Positions 1-5,884 of a DNA stretch of 8,181 nucleotides are shown piece after piece. The notes beneath the pieces are model-generated. The model had not been told where the DNA came from. It did not search any database and worked only from the letters and a program-made list of their open reading frames with translations. A program made the translations under genes and the position numbers. Source of the stretch: Ruminococcaceae bacterium UBA1691 (GTDB lineage Bacteria; Bacillota; Clostridia; Oscillospirales; Acutalibacteraceae); assembly GCA_002320555.1 (NCBI GenBank), contig DCJV01000012.1, positions 7,678 to 15,858 of the forward strand, read 5' to 3'. Position 1 is the first letter of the stretch. The number at the start of each line of letters is the position of its first letter.

Positions 1-1357
1 CCTGATTGATTCCGGCCTTTGCCGCGCCCGCTTCATCAAAAAACGGAGCAAGGCTCATATTGTTGGAGAGCTTCACTTCTCCGAGATACAGATCGAAGCT
101 GCCGCCCTGCACAGCCTTTGTATAGTCCGCCCAGGCGAGTTGGGTTACCGTCACCTTGATGCCTACCGCGGAAAGCTGCGCGGCGATCATATTGGCGGCG
201 GAGAGGCGGAAGGGATTCTCCTTATTGACAGCCAACGTGAATTGCAGCGTCTTCCCGCCGCCGGTGCGTGCGCCGGAAGCGCCTGTCTTATCAAATCCGG
301 CCTCTTGCAGCAGCTTGATGGCCGCTTCCTTATTCTGCTTGACATCTGCAGTGGACAAACCCTTCAGCGCGTTCCAATCCGGGCGGAAGGGGACGGCGCT
401 GGCGGCTGCATGGCCCTGATAAGCGGAAGAGGCGATCTCCTCCCGCGCGAGCGCAAGGCTCATGGCCTGCAAAACCTTTGGATTTTGCAGCAGCTCATTT
501 TTCGACTGGATGCCGAGGAAAACGAGATTGTTCATCAGGAATTCCGTGGTGTTGGCATTGATCCGCTGATAAACGCCACCGCTCAGATCCTGAAAGATGA
601 AATTGACATTGCCGATCTCCAGGCTGTGAATGACCGAATCGCTGTCCGGTACGTCGACGAGGGAGATAGAGGCAAACTTCGTCGTGTTTCCGTTGAGCCA
701 GGACTTATTGGCCTTCAAGGTAACAGAGCTGTCCCCCCGGACGGCGGAATAGCGCCCGCTGCCCACTGGGATTGCCGTTTCCGAAGAATCGCTGCCGCGC
801 TTGATAATGGCAAAGTCGAGGCAGCTAAGCGCATAGGGATCCACTTCTTTCATCGTAAAAATGATGTTTCCACTCTGCACTTTTGCACTGCTGAAATTGG
901 AGAGCTGCGCCCGGTAGTGCGGAGAAGCCGCAGCTTTTTCGAAGGAATAAACCACGTCCGATGCGGAGAGGGAAGAGCCGTCTGAAAAGACGAGGCCGCT
1001 TTTGAGGGCAACGCGCACCTGTGTGCCGCTGACGCTGCCGGAAGCAGCGAGAAGCGGCTGCGGCGACAGTGTTGCATCAACTGAATAGAGGGAATCATAC
1101 AGGACGGTGGAAAGCATCTGGTTCGGCAGGCTTTTCGCTGTGAATGGATTCAGGGAATCGCCCTTGACATAGGGCAGGGATAACTTCCCCGTGCCGCCTG
1201 CGTTTTTCTGGCTTTCTGAAATGGCCGTTTCCTCCCCAGAAACGGCGGCGGTGGACTCTTCGTCCGTAGGTTCTCTCCCGCAAGAGGCAAGTGACGCCAA
1301 GCAGATGAACAGGCATAAAAACAAGGCAATCCATCGGACAATACCTGAAGGTTTCAT
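1..1357 (-). CDS. Peptide/nickel-type ABC transporter solute-binding lipoprotein (family 5), C-terminus cut by window edge
   Basis: A minus-strand frame open from an ATG at 1357 to the left edge (452 codons, no stop). It encodes a secreted lipoprotein. Residues 7-25 are a hydrophobic signal segment after K2 and R8, followed by the lipobox L23-A-S-C26, so C26 should be lipidated and anchor the protein outside the membrane. A Ser/Thr/Glu-rich linker follows (about 28-57). The body then reads like the SBP_bac_5 family: an early Leu-Asn-Pro-Phe motif (about 69-72), then SDGSSLSASDVVYSFEKA, the usual family block before the ligand cleft. Such proteins capture oligopeptides, nickel or related solutes for an ABC importer; the substrate cannot be told here. 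Family length is usually 500-600 residues, so roughly 50-150 are missing. An AAAGGA element lies 12 nt upstream of the chosen ATG; an in-frame ATG at 1369 abuts that element and is less likely. It follows ymdB by about 106 bp on the same strand, and the permease genes may lie beyond the left edge. Confidence 0.9.
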   Translation of the reverse strand, partial: MKPSGIVRWIALFLCLFICLASLASCGREPTDEESTAAVSGEETAISESQKNAGGTGKLSLPYVKGDSLNPFTAKSLPNQMLSTVLYDSLYSVDATLSPQPLLAASGSVSGTQVRVALKSGLVFSDGSSLSASDVVYSFEKAAASPHYRAQLSNFSSAKVQSGNIIFTMKEVDPYALSCLDFAIIKRGSDSSETAIPVGSGRYSAVRGDSSVTLKANKSWLNGNTTKFASISLVDVPDSDSVIHSLEIGNVNFIFQDLSGGVYQRINANTTEFLMNNLVFLGIQSKNELLQNPKVLQAMSLALAREEIASSAYQGHAAASAVPFRPDWNALKGLSTADVKQNKEAAIKLLQEAGFDKTGASGARTGGGKTLQFTLAVNKENPFRLSAANMIAAQLSAVGIKVTVTQLAWADYTKAVQGGSFDLYLGEVKLSNNMSLAPFFDEAGAAKAGINQ

Positions 1358-1463
1358 AACGATGACCATTCCTTTCTTGCGTCGTGCTGTGGAACAGTGC
1401 GCTTGGGGCGCGACAATGGGATCGACACAGCCGAGAGCGGTTTTTGGGATTTGATCCTGCTGC

Positions 1464-2240
1464 TCACTGGATGGAGACTCTCTGTACCTGCGTTGTTCTC
1501 CCGGTTTGTTCGTCGATTTCAAAAATGCAGCCGCACATCATGCAGGGGCCGTCTCCGTTTTCAAATCGGACAGGCATCCCGGTGCGCATTTTTTCGATTG
1601 CGAGCGACGGGCGGACACCCAGGACGGACTGGATTTCGCCGGTCATGCCGAGATCGGTCAGATAGCCGGTGCCCTGCGGCAGAACCTGTTCGTCGGCGGT
1701 CTGTACATGCGTATGTGTGCCGAAGAGAGCGGAAATGCGGCCGTCCAGATAGAAGCCGAGCGCCCGCTTTTCCGCGGTGGCCTCCGCATGGAAGTCCACG
1801 ATTTTTATGCGGCAGTCCTGGATATCCTCCTGCCCGAGCAGACGGTCCACACAGTCGAAGGGATTTTCAAGTGGGTCGAGAAAAACGACGCCTAGCAAAT
1901 TGATCACCGCGATCCGGACGCGCCCTTTATCGATGATCTGGTATCCGCGGCCGGGGCTGCCTGCGCGGTAATTGGCGGGCCGAATGAGATATTCCGTCTC
2001 GTCGAGATAGTTGTATAGTTCGCGGCGGCGGTAAACATGGTTACCCGTGGTGATCAGGTCTGCGCCGCTGGTAAATAAATCCTGCGCGGATGTGGGCGTG
2101 ATGCCGTTGCCCGGCGCGGAATTTTCACCGTTGACAATGCAGACGTCGATCCGGTTCAGCTTTTTGAAAGAGGGGAGGTGTGCCCGCAAAAAGGCGCAGC
2201 CACCTGCACCGACAACGTCGCCAATGGCGAGGATATTCAT
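1464..2240 (-). CDS. ymdB: YmdB-family metallophosphoesterase (TIGR00282 type)
   Basis: 258 residues, close to the 264 of Bacillus subtilis YmdB. The dimetal site residues are all visible: D8 in AIGDVVG, E39-N40 in VNGENS, N67-H68 in TTGNHVY, H151 in DFHAEAT, and H176 and H178 in GTHTHVQT. Family knowledge: YmdB is a cytoplasmic metal-dependent phosphodiesterase that hydrolyses 2',3'-cyclic nucleotides in vitro and influences biofilm and motility decisions in B. subtilis, where it lies downstream of rny as it does here. The start is set at the ATG at 2240 because the protein begins MNILAIGD as in homologues and a GGAAAGG element lies 9 nt upstream; an upstream in-frame ATG at 2288 falls inside the rny terminator region. 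It may be expressed by readthrough from rny or from a promoter I could not identify. The ABC solute-binding gene follows after about 106 bp. Confidence 0.95.
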   Translation of the reverse strand: MNILAIGDVVGAGGCAFLRAHLPSFKKLNRIDVCIVNGENSAPGNGITPTSAQDLFTSGADLITTGNHVYRRRELYNYLDETEYLIRPANYRAGSPGRGYQIIDKGRVRIAVINLLGVVFLDPLENPFDCVDRLLGQEDIQDCRIKIVDFHAEATAEKRALGFYLDGRISALFGTHTHVQTADEQVLPQGTGYLTDLGMTGEIQSVLGVRPSLAIEKMRTGMPVRFENGDGPCMMCGCIFEIDEQTGRTTQVQRVSIQ

Positions 2241-2279
2241 GCAATCATGCCTTTCCATGCCCAAAGGGTGCAAATGATA

Positions 2280-2320
2280 AAAATACAAAAGAGGGTATAC
2301 AACCCTGCATACCCTCCCCT
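2280..2320 (-). terminator. Intrinsic terminator after rny
   Basis: On the minus strand GAGGGTAT (plus 2316-2309) pairs perfectly with ATACCCTC (2298-2291) around a 10-nt loop, and the stem is followed by TTTTGTATTTTT (2290-2279). It starts about 20 nt after the rny stop codon. The loop also holds an AGGGT that can pair with the same ACCCT arm, giving a shorter alternative hairpin. It should end or reduce rny transcription before ymdB. Confidence 0.85.
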
Positions 2321-2336
2321 GTTTGCTGAAAAACGA

Positions 2337-3893
2337 TTATTTTGCGTAATCAACCGCACGGTTTTCACGGATTATGTTAACCTTAATCTGCCCGGGATAT
2401 TCAAGCTCGCTCTCAATCTTTTTGACGATGTCGCGCGCAATGAGCGTCATCTTATCGTCGGTAATGATCTCAGGCTTTACCATGATGCGCACCTCGCGGC
2501 CCGCCTGAATGGCAAAGGAGCGGTCAACACCCTCAAAGGAATTCGCAATTTCCTCGAGCTGTTCCAGACGCTTGATATAATTCTGAATGTTTTCGCGCCT
2601 TGCGCCGGGGCGGGCAGCCGAAATAGCGTCCGCAGCCTGCACCAGACAGGCGACAATGGTTTTGGGCTCCACGTCGCCGTGGTGCGCCTGAATGGCATGA
2701 ACCACGGCCTCGTTTTCGCGGAACCGCTTGGCGTATTCAACGCCGAGCTCAACGTGCGATCCGTCGAACTCATGGTCGAGCGCCTTGCCAATATCGTGCA
2801 GGAGACCAGCGCGCTTGGCGGTTTTGACGTCTGTGCCAATCTCGGCGGCCATGAGCCCCGCGATATAGGAAACTTCAAGCGAATGGTTCAGGACATTCTG
2901 GCCGTAGCTTGTACGGTACTTCAGCTTGCCGAGCAGCTTCACGAGCTCCGGATGGATTCCGTTGACGCCCGCGTCAACCACGGCGCGTTCGCCTGCCTGC
3001 TTGATGGTGGCCTCCACCTCACGGCGAGCTTTTTCGACGGTCTCTTCAATACGGGCGGGATGGATGCGTCCATCGGCGATCAGTTTCTCCAGCGATACGC
3101 GGGCAATTTCGCGGCGCACTGGGTCAAAGCTGGAAAGGGTGATGGCTTCGGGCGTGTCGTCGATGATCAGATCAACGCCTGTGATCGTTTCGAGCGCGCG
3201 GATGTTGCGGCCCTCACGGCCAATAATGCGGCCCTTCATTTCATCGTTGGGCAGGGAGACAACGGAAACAGTCGCTTCTGCCGCGTGATCGGCGGCACAG
3301 CGCTGAATAGCGGTTGCAACGATCTCCCGTGCGAGCGTGTCCGCCTCATCCTTGGTTTTCTGTTCGAACTCCATGATTCTGACGGCCTTTTCATGAGTTA
3401 GGTCGTCCTCCAGATTTTTCAGCAGGTATTCCTTTGCCTGTTCCTGTGTGTAACCGGAGATACGCTCAAGCATTTCAAACTGGCTTCTTTTGATGCTCTC
3501 TACTTCATCCAGACGCGTTTGAGCATCCTTGAGCTTTTTGCTGAGGGTCTCATCCTTCTTTTCGAGATTTTCGATCTTGCGGTCGAGCGTCTCTTCCTTC
3601 TGGATCATCCTGCGTTCCTGTCGCTGAACCTCAGAGCGGCGTTCCCGCAACTCGCGTTCCAGCTCATTGCGCTGTTTGTGAATCTCGTCCTTTGCCTCAA
3701 TAATAGCTTCCTTTTTCTTGGTTTCCGCCTCAGCGAGGGCATTGTTGACAATCCGGGTCGCCTCTTGCGTGGCAGAACCGATCTCGGCCTCAGCCACGCG
3801 CTTGCGATGCAGGCCGCCGAGCAAAAAGCCGACGATACCGAACAATATAGCGCTTGCGACCACGGCGATTATGATTTTTAAGATGTCAGGCAT
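2337..3893 (-). CDS. rny: Ribonuclease Y (membrane-anchored mRNA endonuclease)
   Basis: 518 residues, against 520 in B. subtilis RNase Y, and all parts are in the expected order. Residues 3-28 form an N-terminal membrane segment. About 33-190 is a charged Glu/Lys/Arg-rich coiled coil. A KH RNA-binding domain carries the GxxG loop as IIGREGRN (G225-R-E-G228), and an HD catalytic domain carries LLHDIGKA (H366-D367), with a further conserved histidine at H337. Family knowledge: RNase Y starts mRNA decay and processes operon transcripts at the membrane, with the HD domain binding the metals. The start is the ATG at 3893 (MPDILKII). A GGGAGGTG element lies 12-14 nt upstream, a little far. The in-frame ATG at 3917 lies upstream of that element and has no ribosome binding site. 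Transcription should start at the promoter at 4118-4146. The gene is intact and shows nothing abnormal. Confidence 0.97.
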   Translation of the reverse strand: MPDILKIIIAVVASAILFGIVGFLLGGLHRKRVAEAEIGSATQEATRIVNNALAEAETKKKEAIIEAKDEIHKQRNELERELRERRSEVQRQERRMIQKEETLDRKIENLEKKDETLSKKLKDAQTRLDEVESIKRSQFEMLERISGYTQEQAKEYLLKNLEDDLTHEKAVRIMEFEQKTKDEADTLAREIVATAIQRCAADHAAEATVSVVSLPNDEMKGRIIGREGRNIRALETITGVDLIIDDTPEAITLSSFDPVRREIARVSLEKLIADGRIHPARIEETVEKARREVEATIKQAGERAVVDAGVNGIHPELVKLLGKLKYRTSYGQNVLNHSLEVSYIAGLMAAEIGTDVKTAKRAGLLHDIGKALDHEFDGSHVELGVEYAKRFRENEAVVHAIQAHHGDVEPKTIVACLVQAADAISAARPGARRENIQNYIKRLEQLEEIANSFEGVDRSFAIQAGREVRIMVKPEIITDDKMTLIARDIVKKIESELEYPGQIKVNIIRENRAVDYAK

Positions 3894-4111
3894 GAAATAA
3901 AGTAGCACCTCCCTCATTACAAGTTTTTCATTTGTTGTTCATCATCAAAAGAATCGCAGCAGATTTGCCTGCGGCAGGGCACATGGGGAGAAAGAGCTCC
4001 CTTGCCTCCCCCTTTTGTGGGAAAAGTTATGATCGATATGCCCTGAAGCATTTGCCTTTTATTACGAAAATGCGCAAAACGATGTATGGGTTCGCATACT
4101 GATACACCATC
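3894..4111 (-). promoter_or_regulatory. Long 5' leader of rny
   Basis: About 218 nt separate the predicted rny transcription start (near 4111) from its start codon. I see no known riboswitch. Visible elements: alternative hairpins formed by CTCCCC/GGGGAG (plus 3985-3990 with 4006-4011) or by GGGAG/CTCCC (3986-3990 with 3997-4001); a 15-nt sequence (3962-3976) that recurs upstream of the AraC gene; and a 27-codon reading frame starting at 4110, almost at the predicted 5' end. The length is compatible with post-transcriptional control of rny, but no mechanism can be named. Confidence 0.4.
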
Positions 4112-4117
4112 CCTCGT

Positions 4118-4146
4118 ATTTTACCCCGAACAGGAGAAACTGTCAA
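4118..4146 (-). promoter_or_regulatory. Sigma-A-type promoter of rny
   Basis: Reading the minus strand, a perfect -35 TTGACA (plus 4146-4141), a 17-nt spacer and a -10 TAAAAT (4123-4118) predict a transcript start near 4111. It points at rny and diverges from the T-box promoter. No other promoter-like pair upstream of rny is as good. Confidence 0.8.
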
Positions 4147-4174
4147 GAAAATTGTATTCCCACGCGGCAGTTTT

Positions 4175-4199
4175 CGGCGGGAAAAACAAAATTCCGCCG
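4175..4199. repeat. GC-rich inverted repeat between the divergent promoters
   Basis: CGGCGG (4175-4180) and CCGCCG (4194-4199) flank an A-rich centre, and the adjoining GAA/TTC extends the arms past a single-base bulge. No T tract follows on either strand, so it is not an evident terminator. It lies upstream of both the rny and T-box promoters and could be a protein binding site or chance. Confidence 0.3.
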
Positions 4200-4258
4200 C
4201 AGAATCCGCGATAAACGCCCTGTTTTTGGAGTGGCGGGAAATTTCCATTTGAGGGCGG

Positions 4259-4287
4259 TTGACAAAGCCACCCCGCGGTGATAATAT
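4259..4287 (+). promoter_or_regulatory. Sigma-A-type promoter of the T-box transcript
   Basis: A perfect -35 TTGACA (4259-4264), a 17-nt spacer and a -10 TAATAT (4282-4287) predict a start near 4294, about 27 nt before the first T-box stem. It is the only strong plus-strand promoter I see upstream of the AraC-thrS pair. Confidence 0.8.
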
Positions 4288-4293
4288 AAAACC

Positions 4294-4569
4294 GATCATA
4301 AAAAAGCAAAAAGCAGAGATGGAGAGCGCTTTTTTCTGAATCAATACCCTTTGCAGAGAGTGCCTGAAGCTTGCTGTGATCAGGCGCAGGGTTTTGAAAA
4401 GGCGTACCGCTCCGGAGTGTGTATCGAAAAGCGGCGCTGCGCTGCGTTAAGATATGCCGTGCGCGCCGCGTTAAGGTGTTTAGAGCGGCGGTTGATAAAA
4501 CCGCAAGCAGGGTGGAACCGTGGAGCAAAAAGCTTCATCCCTTGATTGGAGAGGGGTGAAGCTTTTTTT
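4294..4569 (+). promoter_or_regulatory. T-box leader (tRNA-sensing riboswitch), probably threonine-specific
   Basis: The T-box core AGGGTGGAACCGTGG (4509-4523) is diagnostic and is followed at once by a terminator. Stem I has an AGAGAG bulge (4355-4360) below an apical helix GCCTGA/TCAGGC (4362-4367 with 4380-4385). The loop of that helix holds GCTGTGA, matching the usual GNUGNNA. Below it, ACCC-TT-TGC pairs with GCAGGGT. Lower helices 4326-4335 with 4396-4405, and GGAG/CTCC (4321-4324 with 4410-4413), leave ACC (4406-4408) in an internal loop, followed by a purine: the best specifier candidate, Thr. Stem III is GCGGTT/AACCGC (4488-4493 with 4499-4504). Family knowledge: uncharged cognate tRNA pairs with the specifier and with the UGGN bulge, stabilises an antiterminator and permits readthrough. 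Downstream thrS supports Thr. The specifier loop is not canonical in my hand fold, and GGC (4401-4403, Gly) is an alternative. Confidence 0.92.
4527..4569. terminator. T-box terminator, probably bidirectional
   Basis: AGCTTCATCCC (4531-4541) pairs with GGGGTGAAGCT (4553-4563) through 11 bp with one G-U pair and an 11-nt loop. On the plus strand a run of seven Ts follows (4563-4569). On the minus strand the same stem is followed by CTTTTTG, so it can also end transcription entering from the right, where a small minus-strand ORF stops at 4571. In the antitermination state the 5' arm region pairs with the T-box instead. Confidence 0.9.
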
Positions 4570-4570
4570 G

Positions 4571-4747
4571 TTATTGTTCCATTTCGTGGATGTGCTCCTC
4601 CCCTAGGTATCGGTAAATGAATTCATCCTGCAGATATTGGTAAGCGAGATGGCTGCGGGAGAAGGGGGTGTGTGCGCCGCCGCTTGCGAGGGCCATTCCC
4701 AGCCCAAGGCGGGTGAAAAACCAATGACAGGGTCGTTTCAGCATCAT
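4571..4747 (-). CDS. Small protein of unknown function, antisense to the T-box readthrough transcript
   Basis: I do not recognise this 58-residue ORF (a second ATG at 4744 would give 57). It has a strong GGAGG element (plus 4753-4757) 5 nt before the first ATG and 8 nt before the second. Its stop codon sits directly against a terminator hairpin that works in its direction, as expected of a real gene. The N-terminal third is mildly hydrophobic (WFFTRLGLGMALASGG, no clear membrane helix). The C-terminal half is rich in aromatic and acidic residues, with YLGEEHIHEMEQ at the end. Codon use resembles the neighbours. I found no promoter. It lies between the T-box and the AraC gene on the opposite strand, so T-box readthrough RNA would be antisense to it. 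It could also be a chance ORF; an overlapping frame over about 4623-4998 is open too. Confidence 0.4.
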   Translation of the reverse strand: MMLKRPCHWFFTRLGLGMALASGGAHTPFSRSHLAYQYLQDEFIYRYLGEEHIHEMEQ

Positions 4748-4999
4748 ACATTCCTCCAATTCCTAAAATTTGAAGAGGATCGTCCGGGCGGATGGCATTC
4801 AGTGATTCCCATCCTGTGTTTCCCAGTTTAAACCTTTCTGATTTTTTATCCATGCAGAAAACGGTATGCTTTATATACTTTTCGGCAGGACATCGATACG
4901 CAGGGGAAAGTGTTGCCTTTTCATGCAGGAAAGGATGGCGCGATTTGCCTGCGGCAAACCGGACAAAACGTCCCGTCTTCAGCGAAAGGATGGTGATAT
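4748..4999. other. Non-coding stretch before the AraC gene, with a short palindrome
   Basis: No gene with a ribosome binding site is visible here. It holds TTTGCC-TGC-GGCAAA (4944-4958), a perfect 6-bp inverted repeat with a 3-nt centre. This overlaps the second copy of a 15-nt sequence also found in the rny leader. GAAAGGATGG occurs twice (4929-4938 and 4984-4993), and the second copy is the AraC ribosome binding site. A TATACT (near 4873) has no matching -35. The palindrome could be an operator or a small hairpin repeat. Confidence 0.4.
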
Positions 5000-5869
5000 A
5001 TGGAAGAAAACCGCGCGTTTGCGTTTCAGGGTAGCGGTTGTGCGTTTGTCCCGCGGCTGCTGGAGGCGGGGGTATATACCGATGCGGCGGTTCCAGACGA
5101 AGAAGAGCTCGTCTGGCGTGCAGGGCGCCCGAAAGCGGACTATTACCTCTTTCACTGCATCGGCGGCGCGTTAAAGATTGTCTGCCGCCAAAAGGACTAT
5201 ACGCTTCAAGCCGGCTCTGTGCTCCTGCTTGGCGGGAAACAGACTGTGGAGGTAGCGGCGCAGGGGGAGACGCGCTTTACTGCATTTCGGTTCCGATGCC
5301 AGAAGGGAAAACCGCCGATACGCGCCGGCCAGGTGTACAAACGCCCGGTGGGCCGTGTTGAGGAATCATTTTACACGGCCCTTTTCGCGGCGAAGGAGCC
5401 GCTGGAGCTCCTTGCGTGCCATCAGCTCAACCTGTATTTTGCACTGCTCACCTATGAGTGGCTGGACGCGCCCGAAAAGAACGAAAGGAAATCCGCCGCT
5501 GCGTCTGCCTATGAAGCGGATATTCGCAAAGCCGTTGCCTATCTGCAGACACATCTGGAGGAAAAAATTCAGATGTCTGAGCTCGCAAGGGAGCTTCACC
5601 TATCCGAGCGGAACTTCCGCAAGTATTTTACCGAGGAGATGGGTGTTTCACCAAAGGCTTATTTGCAGACGGCCCGCTTACAACGGGCCAAGGAGTTGCT
5701 TCGCACACCAGGACAGAGCATCAGTGAAATCTCAGAATCTGTGGGCTATTATTCCCAGTTTCAGTTCAGCCGGGATTTCAAGAAGGAATTCGGCCTGACG
5801 CCGTCGGCTTACCGCGGCGGAGCAGAGATCTCCTGCACAGAGAAAGCTATAAACCAGAAAACGAAATAA
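5000..5869 (+). CDS. AraC-family transcriptional regulator
   Basis: 289 residues, typical for the family. The C-terminal 100 residues (about 173-272) are the paired helix-turn-helix DNA-binding domain. The first HTH is around 192-215 (MSELARELHLSERNFRKYF). The second follows ISEISESVGYYSQFQFSRDF (241-260) and ends in the signature FKKEFGLTPSAYR. Residues about 45-100 look like the beta-rich cupin fold that binds effectors in AraC-type proteins (the DYTLQAGSVLLLGG turn is typical), so it should be a ligand-responsive cytoplasmic regulator; the ligand is unknown. The ATG at 5000 has GAAAGGA 9 nt upstream. The stop is 15 bp from the thrS start, and the thrS ribosome binding site lies in that gap, so the two genes are probably cotranscribed. 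Pairing of an AraC regulator with thrS behind a T-box is not a standard arrangement. It may control unlinked genes or its own operon. Confidence 0.92.
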   Translation: MEENRAFAFQGSGCAFVPRLLEAGVYTDAAVPDEEELVWRAGRPKADYYLFHCIGGALKIVCRQKDYTLQAGSVLLLGGKQTVEVAAQGETRFTAFRFRCQKGKPPIRAGQVYKRPVGRVEESFYTALFAAKEPLELLACHQLNLYFALLTYEWLDAPEKNERKSAAASAYEADIRKAVAYLQTHLEEKIQMSELARELHLSERNFRKYFTEEMGVSPKAYLQTARLQRAKELLRTPGQSISEISESVGYYSQFQFSRDFKKEFGLTPSAYRGGAEISCTEKAINQKTK

Positions 5870-5884
5870 TAGGAGGCTATTATC

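Noticed and set aside
140..985. Plus-strand 281-codon ORF near the left edge
   Set aside because: It is antisense to the solute-binding lipoprotein, which has a signal peptide, lipobox and family motifs; the plus-strand translation resembles no family.
2178..3401. Plus-strand 407-codon ORF
   Set aside because: It is the shadow of rny, whose KH and HD motifs are unmistakable on the minus strand.
4027..4344. Minus-strand 105-codon ORF across the divergent promoter region
   Set aside because: It runs through both promoters and the inverted repeat and has no ribosome binding site; only its last 27 codons lie in the predicted rny transcript.
4623..4998. Minus-strand frame open over most of the gap before the AraC gene, with an ATG at 4853, overlapping the small ORF in another frame; possible frameshifted gene
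   Set aside because: No ribosome binding site at the ATG, and the C-terminal half turns into a Pro/Arg-rich shadow. A frameshift joining it to the small ORF cannot be shown without homologues.
4866..5174. Plus-strand ORF overlapping the AraC start, with GAAAGGATGG before an internal ATG
   Set aside because: It overlaps the AraC gene out of frame by about 170 bp, and its translation is basic and unstructured; the second GAAAGGATGG copy serves the AraC start at the proper distance.
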